DNA of 64,000 nt, from assembly GCF_027923405.1 (NCBI RefSeq), contig NZ_BQYI01000001.1:2954501-3018500 (forward strand). The letters are read 5' to 3'. The translations under genes were made by a program, and so were the position numbers. Positions 37,609 to 47,790 of this stretch are shown piece by piece. This DNA comes from Paenibacillus sp. YYML68 (GTDB taxonomy: Bacteria > Bacillota > Bacilli > Paenibacillales > NBRC-103111). Positions within the stretch are counted from its first letter, which is position 1, and every line of letters begins with the position of its first letter. The notes beneath the pieces were generated by a model. That model searched no databases. It was not told where the DNA came from and saw nothing but the letters and a program-made list of their open reading frames with translations.

Positions 37609-38220
37609 TTAATGGATCAGGCTGACTTGGTTGAGTGGCCAGTAGATGACGTCCGCCCGTCCGACGACCTTCTCGAACGGCACGAAGCCTACATTCTTGT
37701 CGCGGCTGTCCATACTATTCGGACGATTGTCGCCCATGGCGAATACGGTGCCCTCTGGTACCGTCTGCTCCGCATAGACACGATGCAGCCCGTTGTTGTA
37801 CACGGTTCCGCTGCGCTTCGCCTCGTCCACCACTTCTTGCAAGTAAGGCTCCTGCAGCGGCTCTCCGTTGATGTACACTTGGTCGCCGTCGACTCGAACC
37901 TTCTCACCCGGAAGCGCAATCACTCGCTTTATGTAATCTCGACCGTCCGGGGCGTGGAAGACGATGACTTCGCCTCGCTGCGGCTGCCGGAACGTGTACA
38001 ATATTTTATTCACAATCATCTTCTCGCCTGTCTGGAAGTTCGGCTGCATGGACGGCCCTTCCACGACGAACGGCGAGCCGATGAACCATCGAATGAAGAA
38101 CACGAGCGCAGCTGCAATCAGGAGCGCCTTCGTCCATTCCCACGCTTCACTCTTAACCGTACTTGCCTGCTTCACAGGCTCACTTGGTGGCTGTTGCTTC
38201 AGCTCTTGCTCCTGCTCCAT
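37609..38220 (-). CDS. lepB: Signal peptidase I
   Basis: 203 residues. One N-terminal membrane helix lies at about 28-47 (ALLIAAALVFFIRWFIGSPF). The catalytic Ser is in GPSMQPNFQTGEKMIVNKI, the Lys in DYIKRVIALPGEKV, and the conserved MGDNRPNSMDSRD box follows. It cleaves signal peptides of exported proteins. A terminator lies between it and rplS, so its own promoter or read-through is needed. Confidence 0.96.
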   Translation of the reverse strand: MEQEQELKQQPPSEPVKQASTVKSEAWEWTKALLIAAALVFFIRWFIGSPFVVEGPSMQPNFQTGEKMIVNKILYTFRQPQRGEVIVFHAPDGRDYIKRVIALPGEKVRVDGDQVYINGEPLQEPYLQEVVDEAKRSGTVYNNGLHRVYAEQTVPEGTVFAMGDNRPNSMDSRDKNVGFVPFEKVVGRADVIYWPLNQVSLIH

Positions 38221-38257
38221 CCGTCTCGACCCTTTCGTTCCATCATCTTGTTTCGTT

Positions 38258-38292
38258 GAAAAACAAACGGGAGCTTGTTATCCAAGCCCCCG
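38258..38292 (-). terminator. Intrinsic terminator after rplS
   Basis: A 10-bp stem CGGGGGCTTG/CAAGCTCCCG with a short loop is followed by TTTGTTTTTC on the minus strand. It begins 13 bases after the rplS stop. Confidence 0.85.
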
Positions 38293-38304
38293 GGTTGTTT
38301 GTTC

Positions 38305-38646
38305 TTATCGAATTTCTTGAATTCTCGCTGCTTTACCGCGAAGGCCGCGCAGATAGTAGAGCTTCGCACGACGGACTTTACCACGGCGAGCCACTTCAAT
38401 CTTCTCGATCTTCGGAGAATGAAGCGGGTATGTTCTTTCAACGCCGACACCGTAAGAAATTTTTCTTACTGTGAACGTTTCGCTGATTCCGCCGCCGCGG
38501 CGCTTAATGACAACGCCCTCGAACAGCTGGATACGCTCACGCGAACCCTCGATAACCTTCACGTGTACTTTCAACGTGTCGCCGGCTTTGAATCTCGGAA
38601 TATCGCTGCGAAGCTGTTCCTTCGTAATCTCTTGAATCAAATTCAT
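38305..38646 (-). CDS. rplS: Ribosomal protein L19
   Basis: 113 residues from ATG at 38646 (AAGGAGGGAG upstream), not from the much earlier ATG of the longer open frame. [20 protein letters not shown], then [20 protein letters not shown] and [20 protein letters not shown], are the L19 sequence. It sits at the 30S-50S interface. It has its own promoter and structured leader. Confidence 0.98.
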   Translation of the reverse strand: MNLIQEITKEQLRSDIPRFKAGDTLKVHVKVIEGSRERIQLFEGVVIKRRGGGISETFTVRKISYGVGVERTYPLHSPKIEKIEVARRGKVRRAKLYYLRGLRGKAARIQEIR

Positions 38647-38751
38647 GGATGACTCCCTCCTTCCACACAGGTGTTCTTGCCTCATCTTTGGTGACTGACT
38701 GTATCGTTGGTATGAGCAGAGGACCACCGTACTCTGGCAAAATGCCACAAC
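38647..38751 (-). ncRNA. Structured leader of rplS (L19-leader-like)
   Basis: About 105 bases between the promoter and the rplS start. They hold two overlapping hairpins, TGGCA/TGCCA at 38735-38747 and CAGAG/CTCTG at 38717-38736, which share two bases and so compete. Firmicutes L19 genes often have an autoregulatory leader; placing this in that family is inference. Confidence 0.5.
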
Positions 38752-38758
38752 GTAAGAT

Positions 38759-38787
38759 ATCATAGCACACTTCGTGGCCAAACTCAA
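38759..38787 (-). promoter_or_regulatory. Sigma-A promoter of rplS
   Basis: TTGAGT, 17 bases, TATGAT on the minus strand. It lies between trmD and rplS, 43 bases after the trmD stop. Confidence 0.75.
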
Positions 38788-38829
38788 CTTTTAATTACTA
38801 AATCATTTTCATAGAGCGAAGAAGACGCA

Positions 38830-39576
38830 TTACCGTGATTGCTGCTCAAATTCTGCAAGCCACTTGCGATCCTGCTTAGTCAGCTCGATCGTCTCCAGAA
38901 GCTCGGGACGCTTCCTCCAGGTCCGGTACAACGACTGCTTCCTGCGCCAATCCGTAATGTTCGCATGATGACCCGAGATGAGCACCTCCGGCACCTCCCA
39001 GTCGCGGAACTTAGCAGGGCGCGTATAATGCGGATACTCGAGCAGTCCCGTGCTGAAGGAGTCAGTAACGGCAGACGTCTCATTGCCGAGCACGCCGGGC
39101 AGCAGCCGCACGACGCTGTCGATAATGACCATCGCCGGCAGCTCCCCGCCAGTCAGCACGTAGTCGCCGATCGACAGCTCATCGGTCACCAGATGCTCGC
39201 GAATACGCTCGTCGTAGCCCTCGTAATGGCCACAGATGAAGATGAGCTGCTGCTCCTTGGACAGCTCCTCGGCCTTGCGCTGCGAGTACGGCTCACCCTG
39301 CGGACACATGAGAATGACGCGAGGCTTCACCTCATCGGAACCACACTTGCCCAGCACATCCTCCACACAGGCGAACATAGGCTCAGGCTTCAGCACCATG
39401 CCGCCTCCACCGCCGTACGGGTAATCATCGACCGTGTTGTGCTTGTTATTCGCATAATCGCGGAAGTTGACCGTATTCAGCTCGACGAGTCCCTTGTCCC
39501 GGGCTTTGCCCAGTATACTCGATTGGAACACACCGTCGAACATCGCAGGGAACAGCGTCAGCACGTCGATTCTCAT
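38830..39576 (-). CDS. trmD: TrmD, tRNA (guanine-37-N1) methyltransferase
   Basis: 248 residues. The SPOUT trefoil knot includes [20 protein letters not shown] and [20 protein letters not shown]. The N-terminus [17 protein letters not shown] is typical. It methylates G37 next to the anticodon and prevents frameshifting. It overlaps rimM by 4 bases. Confidence 0.97.
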   Translation of the reverse strand: MRIDVLTLFPAMFDGVFQSSILGKARDKGLVELNTVNFRDYANNKHNTVDDYPYGGGGGMVLKPEPMFACVEDVLGKCGSDEVKPRVILMCPQGEPYSQRKAEELSKEQQLIFICGHYEGYDERIREHLVTDELSIGDYVLTGGELPAMVIIDSVVRLLPGVLGNETSAVTDSFSTGLLEYPHYTRPAKFRDWEVPEVLISGHHANITDWRRKQSLYRTWRKRPELLETIELTKQDRKWLAEFEQQSR

Positions 39577-40097
39577 AAATCCAGCAAGCCTTCCATGAGA
39601 CGGACGACGACCTTCTTCTCCTCGATGCTCACGCTCAGTACGACGTCATCGATGTAGGGCAGCAGCAGCGGCTTTCCCTTCGGCCGCTTGACGACCCACA
39701 CATCATTGGCGCCCGGAGACAGAATCTCGGTAATTTCCCCGAGCGTCTCACCCTCCTCCGTCACGACCGAGCAGCCGACGATCTCATGGTAATAGAACTC
39801 GTCCTCGTCCAGCTCGGACAAATATTGCTCCTCGACCTTGAGCAGCCAGCCCTTATACTTCTCGACTTCGTTAATATTCGTGAAGCCCGCGAAGCGGACG
39901 ATAAACATCTGCTTATGCTCCCGAGCAGACTCCACCGTTACCGGCAGCCTGACGTTCGTGTTCGGGTCTATGAAGAGCAGCTTGCTCCCCTTCGCGAACC
40001 GCTCATCGGGAAAATCAGTATGCGGCACTATTTTCAGCTCGCCGCGAATACCGTGAGTGTTGACAATTTTACCAACTGTATACAGCTTGTCGCTCAT
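39573..40097 (-). CDS. rimM: RimM, 16S rRNA processing factor
   Basis: 174 residues. The N-terminal RimM barrel ([20 protein letters not shown]) is followed by the PRC-barrel domain ([35 protein letters not shown]). It assists 30S head maturation. It overlaps trmD and follows khpA with a hairpin terminator in the gap. Confidence 0.97.
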   Translation of the reverse strand: MSDKLYTVGKIVNTHGIRGELKIVPHTDFPDERFAKGSKLLFIDPNTNVRLPVTVESAREHKQMFIVRFAGFTNINEVEKYKGWLLKVEEQYLSELDEDEFYYHEIVGCSVVTEEGETLGEITEILSPGANDVWVVKRPKGKPLLLPYIDDVVLSVSIEEKKVVVRLMEGLLDL

Positions 40098-40121
40098 CCT
40101 CGTTCGATGGGCCTCCCTTAT

Positions 40122-40159
40122 ATAAAAAGAAGAGAGCTAGGAAGCAGCTCCTAACCCTC
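40122..40159 (-). terminator. Terminator between khpA and rimM
   Basis: An 11-bp stem GAGGGTTAGGA/TCCTAGCTCTC with two G-U pairs and a six-base loop, followed by TTCTTTTTATA on the minus strand. It lies inside the operon and leaves little room for a new promoter before rimM. Confidence 0.75.
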
Positions 40160-40169
40160 ATCTTTTCCA

Positions 40170-40400
40170 TTATGATACGATCTCAACCGAAATACGCTTC
40201 GATTGCTTCACAGCTGCGGAAGTGACGACGGTGCGAAGCGACTTCGCGATACGTCCTTGCTTGCCGATCACCTTGCCGACATCGTCGGGATGCACCGACA
40301 GCTCATACGTAACGCTGCGGTCGTCTTCGACCGTATTCACACGAACCTCTTCCGGGTGATCGACGAGTGCCTTCGCGATAACCGTTATCAGATCTTTCAT
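40170..40400 (-). CDS. khpA: KhpA/YlqC, KH-domain RNA-binding protein
   Basis: 76 residues: a single KH domain with the GxxG loop in GKVIGKQGRIAKSLRTVVTS. It binds RNA, usually with KhpB, and affects cell division and elongation in other Firmicutes. It lies between rpsP and rimM. No ylqD homologue is present after it. Confidence 0.95.
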   Translation of the reverse strand: MKDLITVIAKALVDHPEEVRVNTVEDDRSVTYELSVHPDDVGKVIGKQGRIAKSLRTVVTSAAVKQSKRISVEIVS

Positions 40401-40424
40401 CGTATCCCTCCGAAGGAGTGATCA

Positions 40425-40697
40425 TTACTTCTGCAGCTTGGATTCATGAAACTTAGTCATGATGCCAGCCTTGCTGAACAGGCTGCGAACCGTATCGGAA
40501 GCTTGAGCGCCGGTTTGAAGCCACTTCAGTGCCTTCTCTTCATCAATATTTACAATGGCTGGTTGTGCAACCGGATTGTAAGTACCAATTTCCTCGATAA
40601 AGCGACCGTCGCGCGGGGAACGGGAGTCCGATACTACGACACGGTAGAACGGAGCCTTGTGTGCACCCATACGCTTAAGACGAATGCGAGTTGCCAT
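40425..40697 (-). CDS. rpsP: Ribosomal protein S16
   Basis: 90 residues from ATG at 40697 ([20 protein letters not shown]), with GAGGTG upstream. The block [20 protein letters not shown] and NP is diagnostic. A 30S assembly protein. It follows ffh as in B. subtilis. Confidence 0.98.
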   Translation of the reverse strand: MATRIRLKRMGAHKAPFYRVVVSDSRSPRDGRFIEEIGTYNPVAQPAIVNIDEEKALKWLQTGAQASDTVRSLFSKAGIMTKFHESKLQK

Positions 40698-40762
40698 ATT
40701 GAAATTCACCTCCCTAATAAAGTAAACGTGCTTGTATAGGCTCAGCTTGGTCTAACGTCGAA

Positions 40763-42145
40763 CTAGAACGGGAACTTGAAGCCGCCCTTGCCCGCCTTGC
40801 CTGCCTTCTTCATCTGCTGCTTGAGCATCTTGTTGCCCTTAGGTCCCATCATGCCGGAGAATTGCTTCATCATCTTGCGCATCTCCTCGAACTGCTTGAT
40901 GAACCGGTTCACATCCTGCACCGAGTTGCCGCTGCCTGCGGCAAGCCGCTTGCGTCGGCTCGGGTTCAATAGCTCTGGACGCTGACGCTCTTCCTTCGTC
41001 ATCGATCGGACGATCGCCGCGATGCGGGTCATCTGCTTGTCATCGACCTTGATGTCCTTCATGCCCTTGACCTTGCCCGCTCCAGGAATCATGTCGAGCA
41101 GCTGGTCCAGTGGTCCGAGCTTCTTCACCTGCTCCATCTGATCCAGGAAGTCGTCGAACGTGAACTCCGCCTCGCGAAGCTTGCGCTCCATCTCCTTCGC
41201 CTTGTCGGCGTCGATGCTCGCCTGCGCCTTCTCGATCAGCGTCAGCACGTCGCCCATGCCGAGAATTCGGGACGCCATCCGCTCCGGATGGAACGGCTCC
41301 AGCGCATCGAGCTTCTCGCCCATCGCCGCGAACTTGATCGGACAGCCTGTGACCGCCTTGACCGAGATCGCCGCACCACCGCGTGTATCGCCATCAAGCT
41401 TCGTCAAGACGACACCTGTCAGCTCGAGCTGCTTATGGAAGCTTTCCGCTACGTTGACCGCATCTTGTCCCGTCATCGCGTCGACGACGAGCAAGATCTC
41501 GTCCGGCGTCACCGCCGCAACGATCTGCTTCAGCTCCTCCATCAAGTTCTCGTCGATGTGCAGACGACCGGCCGTATCGATGATCAGGTAGTCGTGGTTG
41601 TTATCCTTCGCATGCTGCAGCGCCTGCTTCGCAATCTCGACCGGACTGACCTGGTCGCCGAGCGAGAACACCGGAATCTTCAGCTGCTCGCCGAGTACCT
41701 GCAGCTGCTTAATCGCAGCAGGACGGTAGATGTCGCCTGCCGCCAGCAGCGGACGATGATTCTGCTGCTGGAGCAGCTTCGCCAGCTTACCGGTCGTCGT
41801 CGTCTTACCCGCACCTTGAAGCCCGGCCATCATGATGACGGTAGGAGGCTTGCTCGCCTTCGCCAGCTTGCTCTGCGTACCGCCCATGAGCGCCGTCAGC
41901 TCTTTGTTCACGATATCGACGACGACCATCGCAGGCGTGAAGCTCTGCAGCACCTCTTGCCCGATTGCCTGCTCCTTGACCTTAGCCACGAACTCCTTGA
42001 CGACCTTGAAGTTAACGTCCGCTTCGAGCAGTGCAAGACGCACCTCGCGAAGCGCTTCGTTGACGTCATCCTCCGTCAGCTTGCCCTTGCCCCGCAGCTT
42101 GCTGAATACGCTTTGCAGCCGGCTCGATAATCCTTCGAATGCCAT
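40763..42145 (-). CDS. ffh: Ffh, signal recognition particle GTPase
   Basis: 460 residues. The N domain is followed by the G domain with G1 GLQGAGKTTTTGKL, DTAGRLHIDENLM and TKLDGDTRGGAAIS. The methionine-rich M domain follows (FEEMRKMMKQFSGMMGPKGN). It binds signal peptides and 4.5S RNA and docks to FtsY. It is preceded by ylxM. Confidence 0.98.
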   Translation of the reverse strand: MAFEGLSSRLQSVFSKLRGKGKLTEDDVNEALREVRLALLEADVNFKVVKEFVAKVKEQAIGQEVLQSFTPAMVVVDIVNKELTALMGGTQSKLAKASKPPTVIMMAGLQGAGKTTTTGKLAKLLQQQNHRPLLAAGDIYRPAAIKQLQVLGEQLKIPVFSLGDQVSPVEIAKQALQHAKDNNHDYLIIDTAGRLHIDENLMEELKQIVAAVTPDEILLVVDAMTGQDAVNVAESFHKQLELTGVVLTKLDGDTRGGAAISVKAVTGCPIKFAAMGEKLDALEPFHPERMASRILGMGDVLTLIEKAQASIDADKAKEMERKLREAEFTFDDFLDQMEQVKKLGPLDQLLDMIPGAGKVKGMKDIKVDDKQMTRIAAIVRSMTKEERQRPELLNPSRRKRLAAGSGNSVQDVNRFIKQFEEMRKMMKQFSGMMGPKGNKMLKQQMKKAGKAGKGGFKFPF

Positions 42146-42190
42146 CGGTCGCCACCACCTTTATGCTAGAGGCGTACGCCTCATCTCGTA

Positions 42191-42541
42191 TTAATCTAAT
42201 GTCTGCAGCTGGCTGGATAGCTGAAGTAGCTGATCACGCTGCGGCTCCGGGACTTCGTCCGCCAATGCCCGCATGCGCTGTAGCAGCTCCTGCCGCTCCT
42301 CGTGCTTGACGAGCAATCGAAGCTTCGCCTCGTAATCCTCCAGCACCGCTTCAGCCCGCTTAATATGCTCATAGACCGCCTGGCGGCTGATGCTGAATTC
42401 CGCAGCAATTTCGCCAAGCGAATAATCGTCGTGAAAGTAATGCTTGCAGAACAGCTGCTGCTTCTCCGTTAGCAGCTGCTCGTAGAAGTCGAACAACAGG
42501 TTAATCCGGTTCGTCTTCTGCAGCGCTTGATCGTCTGCCAT
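42191..42541 (-). CDS. ylxM: YlxM, SRP-associated helix-turn-helix protein
   Basis: 116 residues. [20 protein letters not shown] and [20 protein letters not shown] form a sigma-4-type helix-turn-helix. It lies directly before ffh, as in nearly all Firmicutes, and in some it modulates SRP GTPase activity. It has its own strong promoter. Confidence 0.95.
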   Translation of the reverse strand: MADDQALQKTNRINLLFDFYEQLLTEKQQLFCKHYFHDDYSLGEIAAEFSISRQAVYEHIKRAEAVLEDYEAKLRLLVKHEERQELLQRMRALADEVPEPQRDQLLQLSSQLQTLD

Positions 42542-42592
42542 GCGGACTCACCTCCGTTAAGGTATAAGCCTTTACAGCAGGCAACATGGACT

Positions 42593-42621
42593 ATAATACC
42601 GAATGTCCGAAGCGATGTCAA
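42593..42621 (-). promoter_or_regulatory. Sigma-A promoter of ylxM-ffh-rpsP
   Basis: TTGACA, 17 bases, TATTAT on the minus strand, about 50 bases before ylxM. The hexamers match in 11 of 12 positions. Confidence 0.82.
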
Positions 42622-42773
42622 GCTTTTCCCCTTGTCACGTGAAAAAGAGAAATCCTGCGGTGCTCCGCACATATCCACAACCGGCTACCGATGCGATCCG
42701 ATCCGCGCACAGCTTCATTCAAGAGCCTAGGCGACCAGCTCTGCGCGAGCCCTTCACTAGTGCCAGGGAGCGA

Positions 42774-43775
42774 TCAGCTCTGCGCCTGCTCCTCCTTGTC
42801 CGCCTCTGCGATCCACTTGTTGAACAGCGCATGGACGAACTGGTCGGAGTCGAACGGCTGCAGGTCGTCCATCTTCTCACCGAGACCGACGAACTTCACC
42901 GGCAGCTTCAGCTCCTGACGAATTGCGACGACGATGCCGCCCTTCGCCGTGCCGTCCAGCTTCGTGAGCACAAGACCGCTGAGACCCGACTTCTCGTCGA
43001 ACAGCTTCGCCTGCATGAGCGCATTCTGTCCCGTCGTCGCGTCGAGCACGAGCAGCACCTCATGAGGGGCCTCCGGCACCTCGCGGCGGATGACGCGGTA
43101 TATCTTATTCAGCTCCTCCATCAGATTCACCTTGTTCTGAAGTCGCCCTGCTGTATCGCACAGCAGCACGTCGACGCCGCGCGACTTGGCCGCCTGCAGC
43201 GCATCGAACATGACCGCAGCCGGGTCCGAGCCCGCTTGCTGCTTGATGACATCAACACCGACGCGTCGTCCCCATTCCTCAAGCTGCTCGATCGCTCCGG
43301 CACGGAACGTATCGCCAGCGGCGAGCAGCACCTGCTTGCCCTGCGACTTCAGCATGTGGGCCATCTTGCCAATCGTCGTCGTCTTACCTACGCCGTTGAC
43401 GCCGACGAACAGAATGACAGTCAGACCGCTTGGCGCCATGTGTAAGCCGGTATTCTCCTCACCCTTGAGCAGGGCGATAATTTTCTCCGACATGATCGGC
43501 TGCAGCTCGCTCGGGCTCTCAATCTTCCGCTTGCGCACCTCCGCCCGCAGCTCCTCGATCAGCTTCATAACCGTATTGACGCCGACATCGGCGCCGATCA
43601 AGATCTCCTCCAGCTCCTCGTAGAAGTCCTCATCGATCTTCTTACGCCGCGAGAACAGATCCTCGACGCGCTCCACGAACACATCGCGCGTCTTCGCCAG
43701 CCCTTCCTTGAACTTGGACGTGACCGACTCCGCCTTAGCGGATATCGTTTCCTTTAACTTTTTGAAAAAACTCAC
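42774..43775 (-). CDS. ftsY: FtsY, SRP receptor GTPase
   Basis: 333 residues from GTG at 43775 (AAGGGTGGAG five bases upstream), giving MSFFKKLKETISAKAESVTS like B. subtilis FtsY; an ATG at 43796 is possible. The G1 motif is GVNGVGKTTTIGKM, and DTAGRLQNKVNLM and TKLDGTAKGG follow. It docks the SRP-ribosome complex at the membrane. It follows smc by 64 bases. Confidence 0.97.
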   Translation of the reverse strand: MSFFKKLKETISAKAESVTSKFKEGLAKTRDVFVERVEDLFSRRKKIDEDFYEELEEILIGADVGVNTVMKLIEELRAEVRKRKIESPSELQPIMSEKIIALLKGEENTGLHMAPSGLTVILFVGVNGVGKTTTIGKMAHMLKSQGKQVLLAAGDTFRAGAIEQLEEWGRRVGVDVIKQQAGSDPAAVMFDALQAAKSRGVDVLLCDTAGRLQNKVNLMEELNKIYRVIRREVPEAPHEVLLVLDATTGQNALMQAKLFDEKSGLSGLVLTKLDGTAKGGIVVAIRQELKLPVKFVGLGEKMDDLQPFDSDQFVHALFNKWIAEADKEEQAQS

Positions 43776-43839
43776 AGAATCTCCACCCTTCTCCATATTG
43801 CACCTATAATAGCAGCATATCCGAACGTCTTAGAGGGGT

Positions 43840-46800
43840 CTACCCCGCTTCCATAATCGCCTCTTCGTCCTCCAAACGAACCGAGACGAGCTTGGACACG
43901 CCGCCCTCCTCCATCGTGACGCCGTACAGCACATCGGCCTCCTCCATCGTCCCCTTGCGGTGCGTGACGACGATGAACTGCGTCTGCTGCGAGAACTCTC
44001 GCAAATATTCGGCGAAGCGGGTAACGTTCGCCTCATCCAGCGCCGCCTCGACCTCGTCGAGGACGCAGAACGGCACTGGCTTAACGCGGATGATCGAGAA
44101 CAACAGCGCGATCGCGGTCAGCGCCCGCTCGCCGCCGGAGAGCAGCTGCAGGTTTTGCAGCTTTTTGCCGGGAGGCTGTGCGACAATCTCGATGCCCGTA
44201 TCCAGCAGGCTGTCCGGCTCGGACAAGATGAGGTCCGCCCGACCGCCGCCGAACAGCTTCGCGAACACGACGACGAAGTGCGAGCGGATCGCGTCGAACG
44301 TATGGCGGAACCGCTTCGACATCTCTTCATCCATCTCGCGAATAACGTTGTACAGCGCCGTCTTCGCATCCACAAGGTCCTTACGCTGCTCGTCGAGGAA
44401 CAGGAAGCGCTCGTTCACACGCTGATACTCCTCGATCGCCCCAAGATTCACATCGCCGAGAATGGCGATCTCGCGCTTCAGGTCGCGCACCTTGTTCTGC
44501 GTGCCCAGCACATCCTCCGGCACCGGATAGCGCTCCTTGGCGAGCTCGTAGCTGAGCTCGTAATCCTCGGACAGCTTCTTTAGCAGATTCTCGAGCTCGA
44601 CGTCGAGTCGATTCGTCTTCACCTCGGTCTGCCGTAGCTGCTCCTCGACAGAGCGTAGCTCGTTGCGCTGCTCCCGCGTCTTGTTCTCCTCGGCCTCCAG
44701 CTTCGCGAGCCAGCTGGCCCGCTCCGCCCGCTTCAGCTCCAGCTGCTCCGCGCACTGCTGCTTCTTCAGCTTCAGCTCGTTCAGCAGCTCGATCTGCACG
44801 ATCGTCTCCTGATCATGGTTATTCATATCAGCTTCGAGCTGCGCGAGTGACTGTCGGTTCGCTTCCAGATCAGCGCGAATGAGCTCCAGCTCGGCCACGA
44901 GCCTGCGCTCCTGCTCTGCATGCCACTGCTTCTCCTGCATCTGGGCAGCGGCCGTCACCTTCAGCTCAGTCAGCTGCGATTGCAGCTCCTCCTTGGCAGA
45001 CTCACTTGCCTTACGCCGCACCTCCGCGTCGCGGATCGCCTGCTGCAGCGTCTCCTCCTCCTGCGCCAGTCGTACGAGCGACTCCCGGGCAGCGGTGCGT
45101 CTAGCCTCCAGCTCCGACCGCTCGGCATGCAGCGATTGATCATCCGCGCCGTACAGCGCGAGCTGGTCAGCTACCTGCCTCGCTTCTTGAGCAAGTGGCT
45201 CGAGCGAGGCGCGAATCTGCTGCTCCTCGATGCGTCTTGACTCGCCCAGCTCACGCAGCTCGTCCAGCTCCTTGCCAGCGTCGCCAATCTCCTGCTTGAG
45301 CGCTGCCGCCTTCACGCGCAGCTGCTGCAGCTGCTCCTCGGACGAGGCGATCTCCTTGTCCATCTCTTCGATCTGTCGCTGGCGGCTGAGCAGACTTGTC
45401 GACTTCTTCTGCTGGCTACCGCCGGTCATCGAGCCCCCCGGATTGACGACGTCACCCTCCAGCGTCACGACACGATACCGGTATTGGACACGGGCCGCAA
45501 TCCGGTTCGCCGTCTCCAGCGTCTGCGCGACGATAACGTTGCCGAGCAAGCTGCTAATAATGTTGCGGTACGTCTCCTCGAACTGAACGAGCTCAACGGC
45601 GATGCCGACGAAGCCGTCCATCCCTTGCAGACTGCGCTGCTCCTGCTCGGGTACCGAGCGGCCGCGAATAACATCATGCGGCAGGAACGTCGCACGTCCG
45701 AGCTGTCTGCGCTTCAGGAAGCCGATCGCCTCCCGTCCATCCGCCTCGCTCGCGACGACGACGTGCTGCAGTGCACCGCCAAGAGCGGTCTCCATCGCGA
45801 CCTCGACGTGCGCAGGCACCTTGACGAGCTCTGCAACTGCACCGCGAATGCCACGCAGCTCGCCTCGCCCCTTCGCCTTCAGCACTTCCTTGACCCCATG
45901 CATGAAGCCATCGTAGTCATTGGCCATCTCCAGCATCGTATCGCGTCTCGATACAAGCGCATCGAGCTTCTGCTCCCAGCGTCGTACTGCGACCTGCGCT
46001 TCCTCCGCAACCGATTGCTTCGCCTTCGCACCTTGGCTCACCTGAATGTACCGATTGCGGACCTCCTCAATGCCCGCGACCGCCTTCTCGAGCCGCTTCT
46101 CGAGCGCCGCCTTGCGGGCGACGATGCTCGCCTCTTGGTCACGCCAACGACGATGCTCCTCGCCGAGCCGGTCCAGCCGGCGCGACAGCGCCTCCAGCTG
46201 CTGCTCGGCATAGCGGGCTTCGTTCCGAGCATTCGCCGTCCCGTTCAGCACCTCGAGCAGCTCGCCCTTGAGCCGATCCTCCTCAGCGCTGCTCGTTCCG
46301 CCTGCGACGCCAAGCAGCCGATCCTCCTCGGCCTTCAGCTGCCCTTGCGTGACCGCTAACCGCTCGGCAATCGAGCGCAGCTTCACTCGAAGCTCCTCGA
46401 GCTCCTCCTGCTTGCTCGCGGCTCGAGACTCATGCTGCTTCACGCTAATGTCGAGCTGGGCGCGATTCGACGCGTAATTGCGCTTGCGCTCCTTGAGCAC
46501 CTCGCCCTGACCCTCGCACTTCTCGAACTCCTCGCTAATCTGCAGCAGCGAGCGCTGCAGCAGCTCGACCTGCTCCTCCAGCTGACGCAGCTCCCAGCGG
46601 TCCGTCTCCAGCTGTGCATCGTGCGCGCTCACGAGCCCGGACAGCTCCAGCTGCTTCTCCTTCAGCTGCTCTAGCCGCTTGCTCGTCTCCGCCCACGTCT
46701 CGTAGATTTGCTCGATCTGATACACGTACATCGCGATCTCTTTGCTCTTCAGCTCCTCCTTCAATTCCTTGAAGCGGATCGCCTTGTCCGATTGCTGACG

Positions 46801-47415
46801 CAGCGGATCGAGCTGATCCTCGAGCTCGGTAATGAGGTCATGAATGCGCAGCAGATTTTGCTCCGTCTCCTGCAGCTTCTTCTCCGTTTCTTTCTTACGC
46901 GATTTATATTTCACAATGCCCGACGCCTCTTCGAAGATGCCGCGCCGATCCTCGGACTTCGTGCTTAATATTTCCTCAATACGGCCCTGACCGATAATCG
47001 AATACGCTTCCTTACCGATCCCCGTATCCATGAACAGCTCGGTAATGTCCTTCAGCCGGCACGCCTGCTTGTTGATTAAGTACTCGCTCTCTCCGCTGCG
47101 GTGCACGCGGCGCGTCACGGTAACCTCCTGGTAATCCAGTGGCAGCGCCTGACTCGCATTATCGAGCGTCAGCGACACCTCGCCGTAGTTGACCGCCTTC
47201 CTCGCGTCGCTCCCGGCAAAAATAACGTCCTGCATGTTGCCGCCACGCAGCGACCGCGCGCTCTGCTCGCCGAGCACCCAGCGGATCGCATCGGATATAT
47301 TGCTCTTGCCGCTCCCGTTCGGACCGACAACAGCCGTAATGCCGTTCACGAATTCAAGCTCTGTCCGATCCGCGAACGACTTGAATCCCGACAGCTCTAT
47401 ACGCTTCAAATACAA
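43840..47415 (-). CDS. smc: SMC, chromosome condensin ATPase
   Basis: 1191 residues from TTG at 47415 (GAGAGGTG upstream). Walker [15 protein letters not shown] is at about 32-45. Two long coiled coils flank a hinge near 500-680 ([20 protein letters not shown]). The C-terminal signature [19 protein letters not shown] and Walker [16 protein letters not shown] complete the head. It loads at parS with ScpAB and organises the chromosome. Normal length. Confidence 0.98.
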   Translation of the reverse strand: MYLKRIELSGFKSFADRTELEFVNGITAVVGPNGSGKSNISDAIRWVLGEQSARSLRGGNMQDVIFAGSDARKAVNYGEVSLTLDNASQALPLDYQEVTVTRRVHRSGESEYLINKQACRLKDITELFMDTGIGKEAYSIIGQGRIEEILSTKSEDRRGIFEEASGIVKYKSRKKETEKKLQETEQNLLRIHDLITELEDQLDPLRQQSDKAIRFKELKEELKSKEIAMYVYQIEQIYETWAETSKRLEQLKEKQLELSGLVSAHDAQLETDRWELRQLEEQVELLQRSLLQISEEFEKCEGQGEVLKERKRNYASNRAQLDISVKQHESRAASKQEELEELRVKLRSIAERLAVTQGQLKAEEDRLLGVAGGTSSAEEDRLKGELLEVLNGTANARNEARYAEQQLEALSRRLDRLGEEHRRWRDQEASIVARKAALEKRLEKAVAGIEEVRNRYIQVSQGAKAKQSVAEEAQVAVRRWEQKLDALVSRRDTMLEMANDYDGFMHGVKEVLKAKGRGELRGIRGAVAELVKVPAHVEVAMETALGGALQHVVVASEADGREAIGFLKRRQLGRATFLPHDVIRGRSVPEQEQRSLQGMDGFVGIAVELVQFEETYRNIISSLLGNVIVAQTLETANRIAARVQYRYRVVTLEGDVVNPGGSMTGGSQQKKSTSLLSRQRQIEEMDKEIASSEEQLQQLRVKAAALKQEIGDAGKELDELRELGESRRIEEQQIRASLEPLAQEARQVADQLALYGADDQSLHAERSELEARRTAARESLVRLAQEEETLQQAIRDAEVRRKASESAKEELQSQLTELKVTAAAQMQEKQWHAEQERRLVAELELIRADLEANRQSLAQLEADMNNHDQETIVQIELLNELKLKKQQCAEQLELKRAERASWLAKLEAEENKTREQRNELRSVEEQLRQTEVKTNRLDVELENLLKKLSEDYELSYELAKERYPVPEDVLGTQNKVRDLKREIAILGDVNLGAIEEYQRVNERFLFLDEQRKDLVDAKTALYNVIREMDEEMSKRFRHTFDAIRSHFVVVFAKLFGGGRADLILSEPDSLLDTGIEIVAQPPGKKLQNLQLLSGGERALTAIALLFSIIRVKPVPFCVLDEVEAALDEANVTRFAEYLREFSQQTQFIVVTHRKGTMEEADVLYGVTMEEGGVSKLVSVRLEDEEAIMEAG

Positions 47416-47533
47416 TGTAGCTCACCTCTCACGCTATTGTAACACAGAAGCCGGTTAGACGCCGATAGCGATCGTGCAATTCATTGCATCCCACGCTGCG
47501 ACGCCCCATCGATCCTACGATTCCGTTGCATGG

Positions 47534-47557
47534 AAAAAGCGACCCGTTGGGCCGCTT
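47534..47557 (-). terminator. Terminator between the HipA-like island and smc
   Basis: A 9-bp stem AAGCGGCCC/GGGTCGCTT (one G-U pair, three-base loop) is followed by five T. It closes the minus-strand transcript that contains the inserted gene and sits 120 bases before smc. The 375-base gap 47416-47790 holds only this and the decayed ORF. Confidence 0.75.
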
Positions 47558-47584
47558 CGTCACGGTACTATTCATTTGATACGA

Positions 47585-47766
47585 TGTGTCAGATTTATTA
47601 CTCACTAATCCCTTCTTAATGTCTGAAGGAACTAAAGTGCTATATTCATTTTCAATCTCCCTAAGAAGGGAATGTATATCTCTTCTGCTGGAGCGTATAG
47701 CTTCTTATACCTCACATCTGCATTCGCAAGACCGAGCATACCAAAGTACTCGGCAGTGCTATCCAA
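47585..47766 (-). pseudogene. Decayed or frameshifted small ORF behind the HipA-like kinase
   Basis: A TTG start at 47766 with GAGGTGA six bases upstream opens a 44-residue frame (MDSTAEYFGMLGLANADVRY) ending at 47632. A second frame over 47585-47704 also reads protein-like (DIHSLLREIENEYSTLVPSD) and would continue the first after a one-base shift. It has no stop before the terminator. The region is AT-rich like the kinase gene. I read it as a partner gene broken by frameshift, but a sequencing error is possible. Confidence 0.45.
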
Positions 47767-47790
47767 AGTTGAGTCACCTCGATTCACAAG

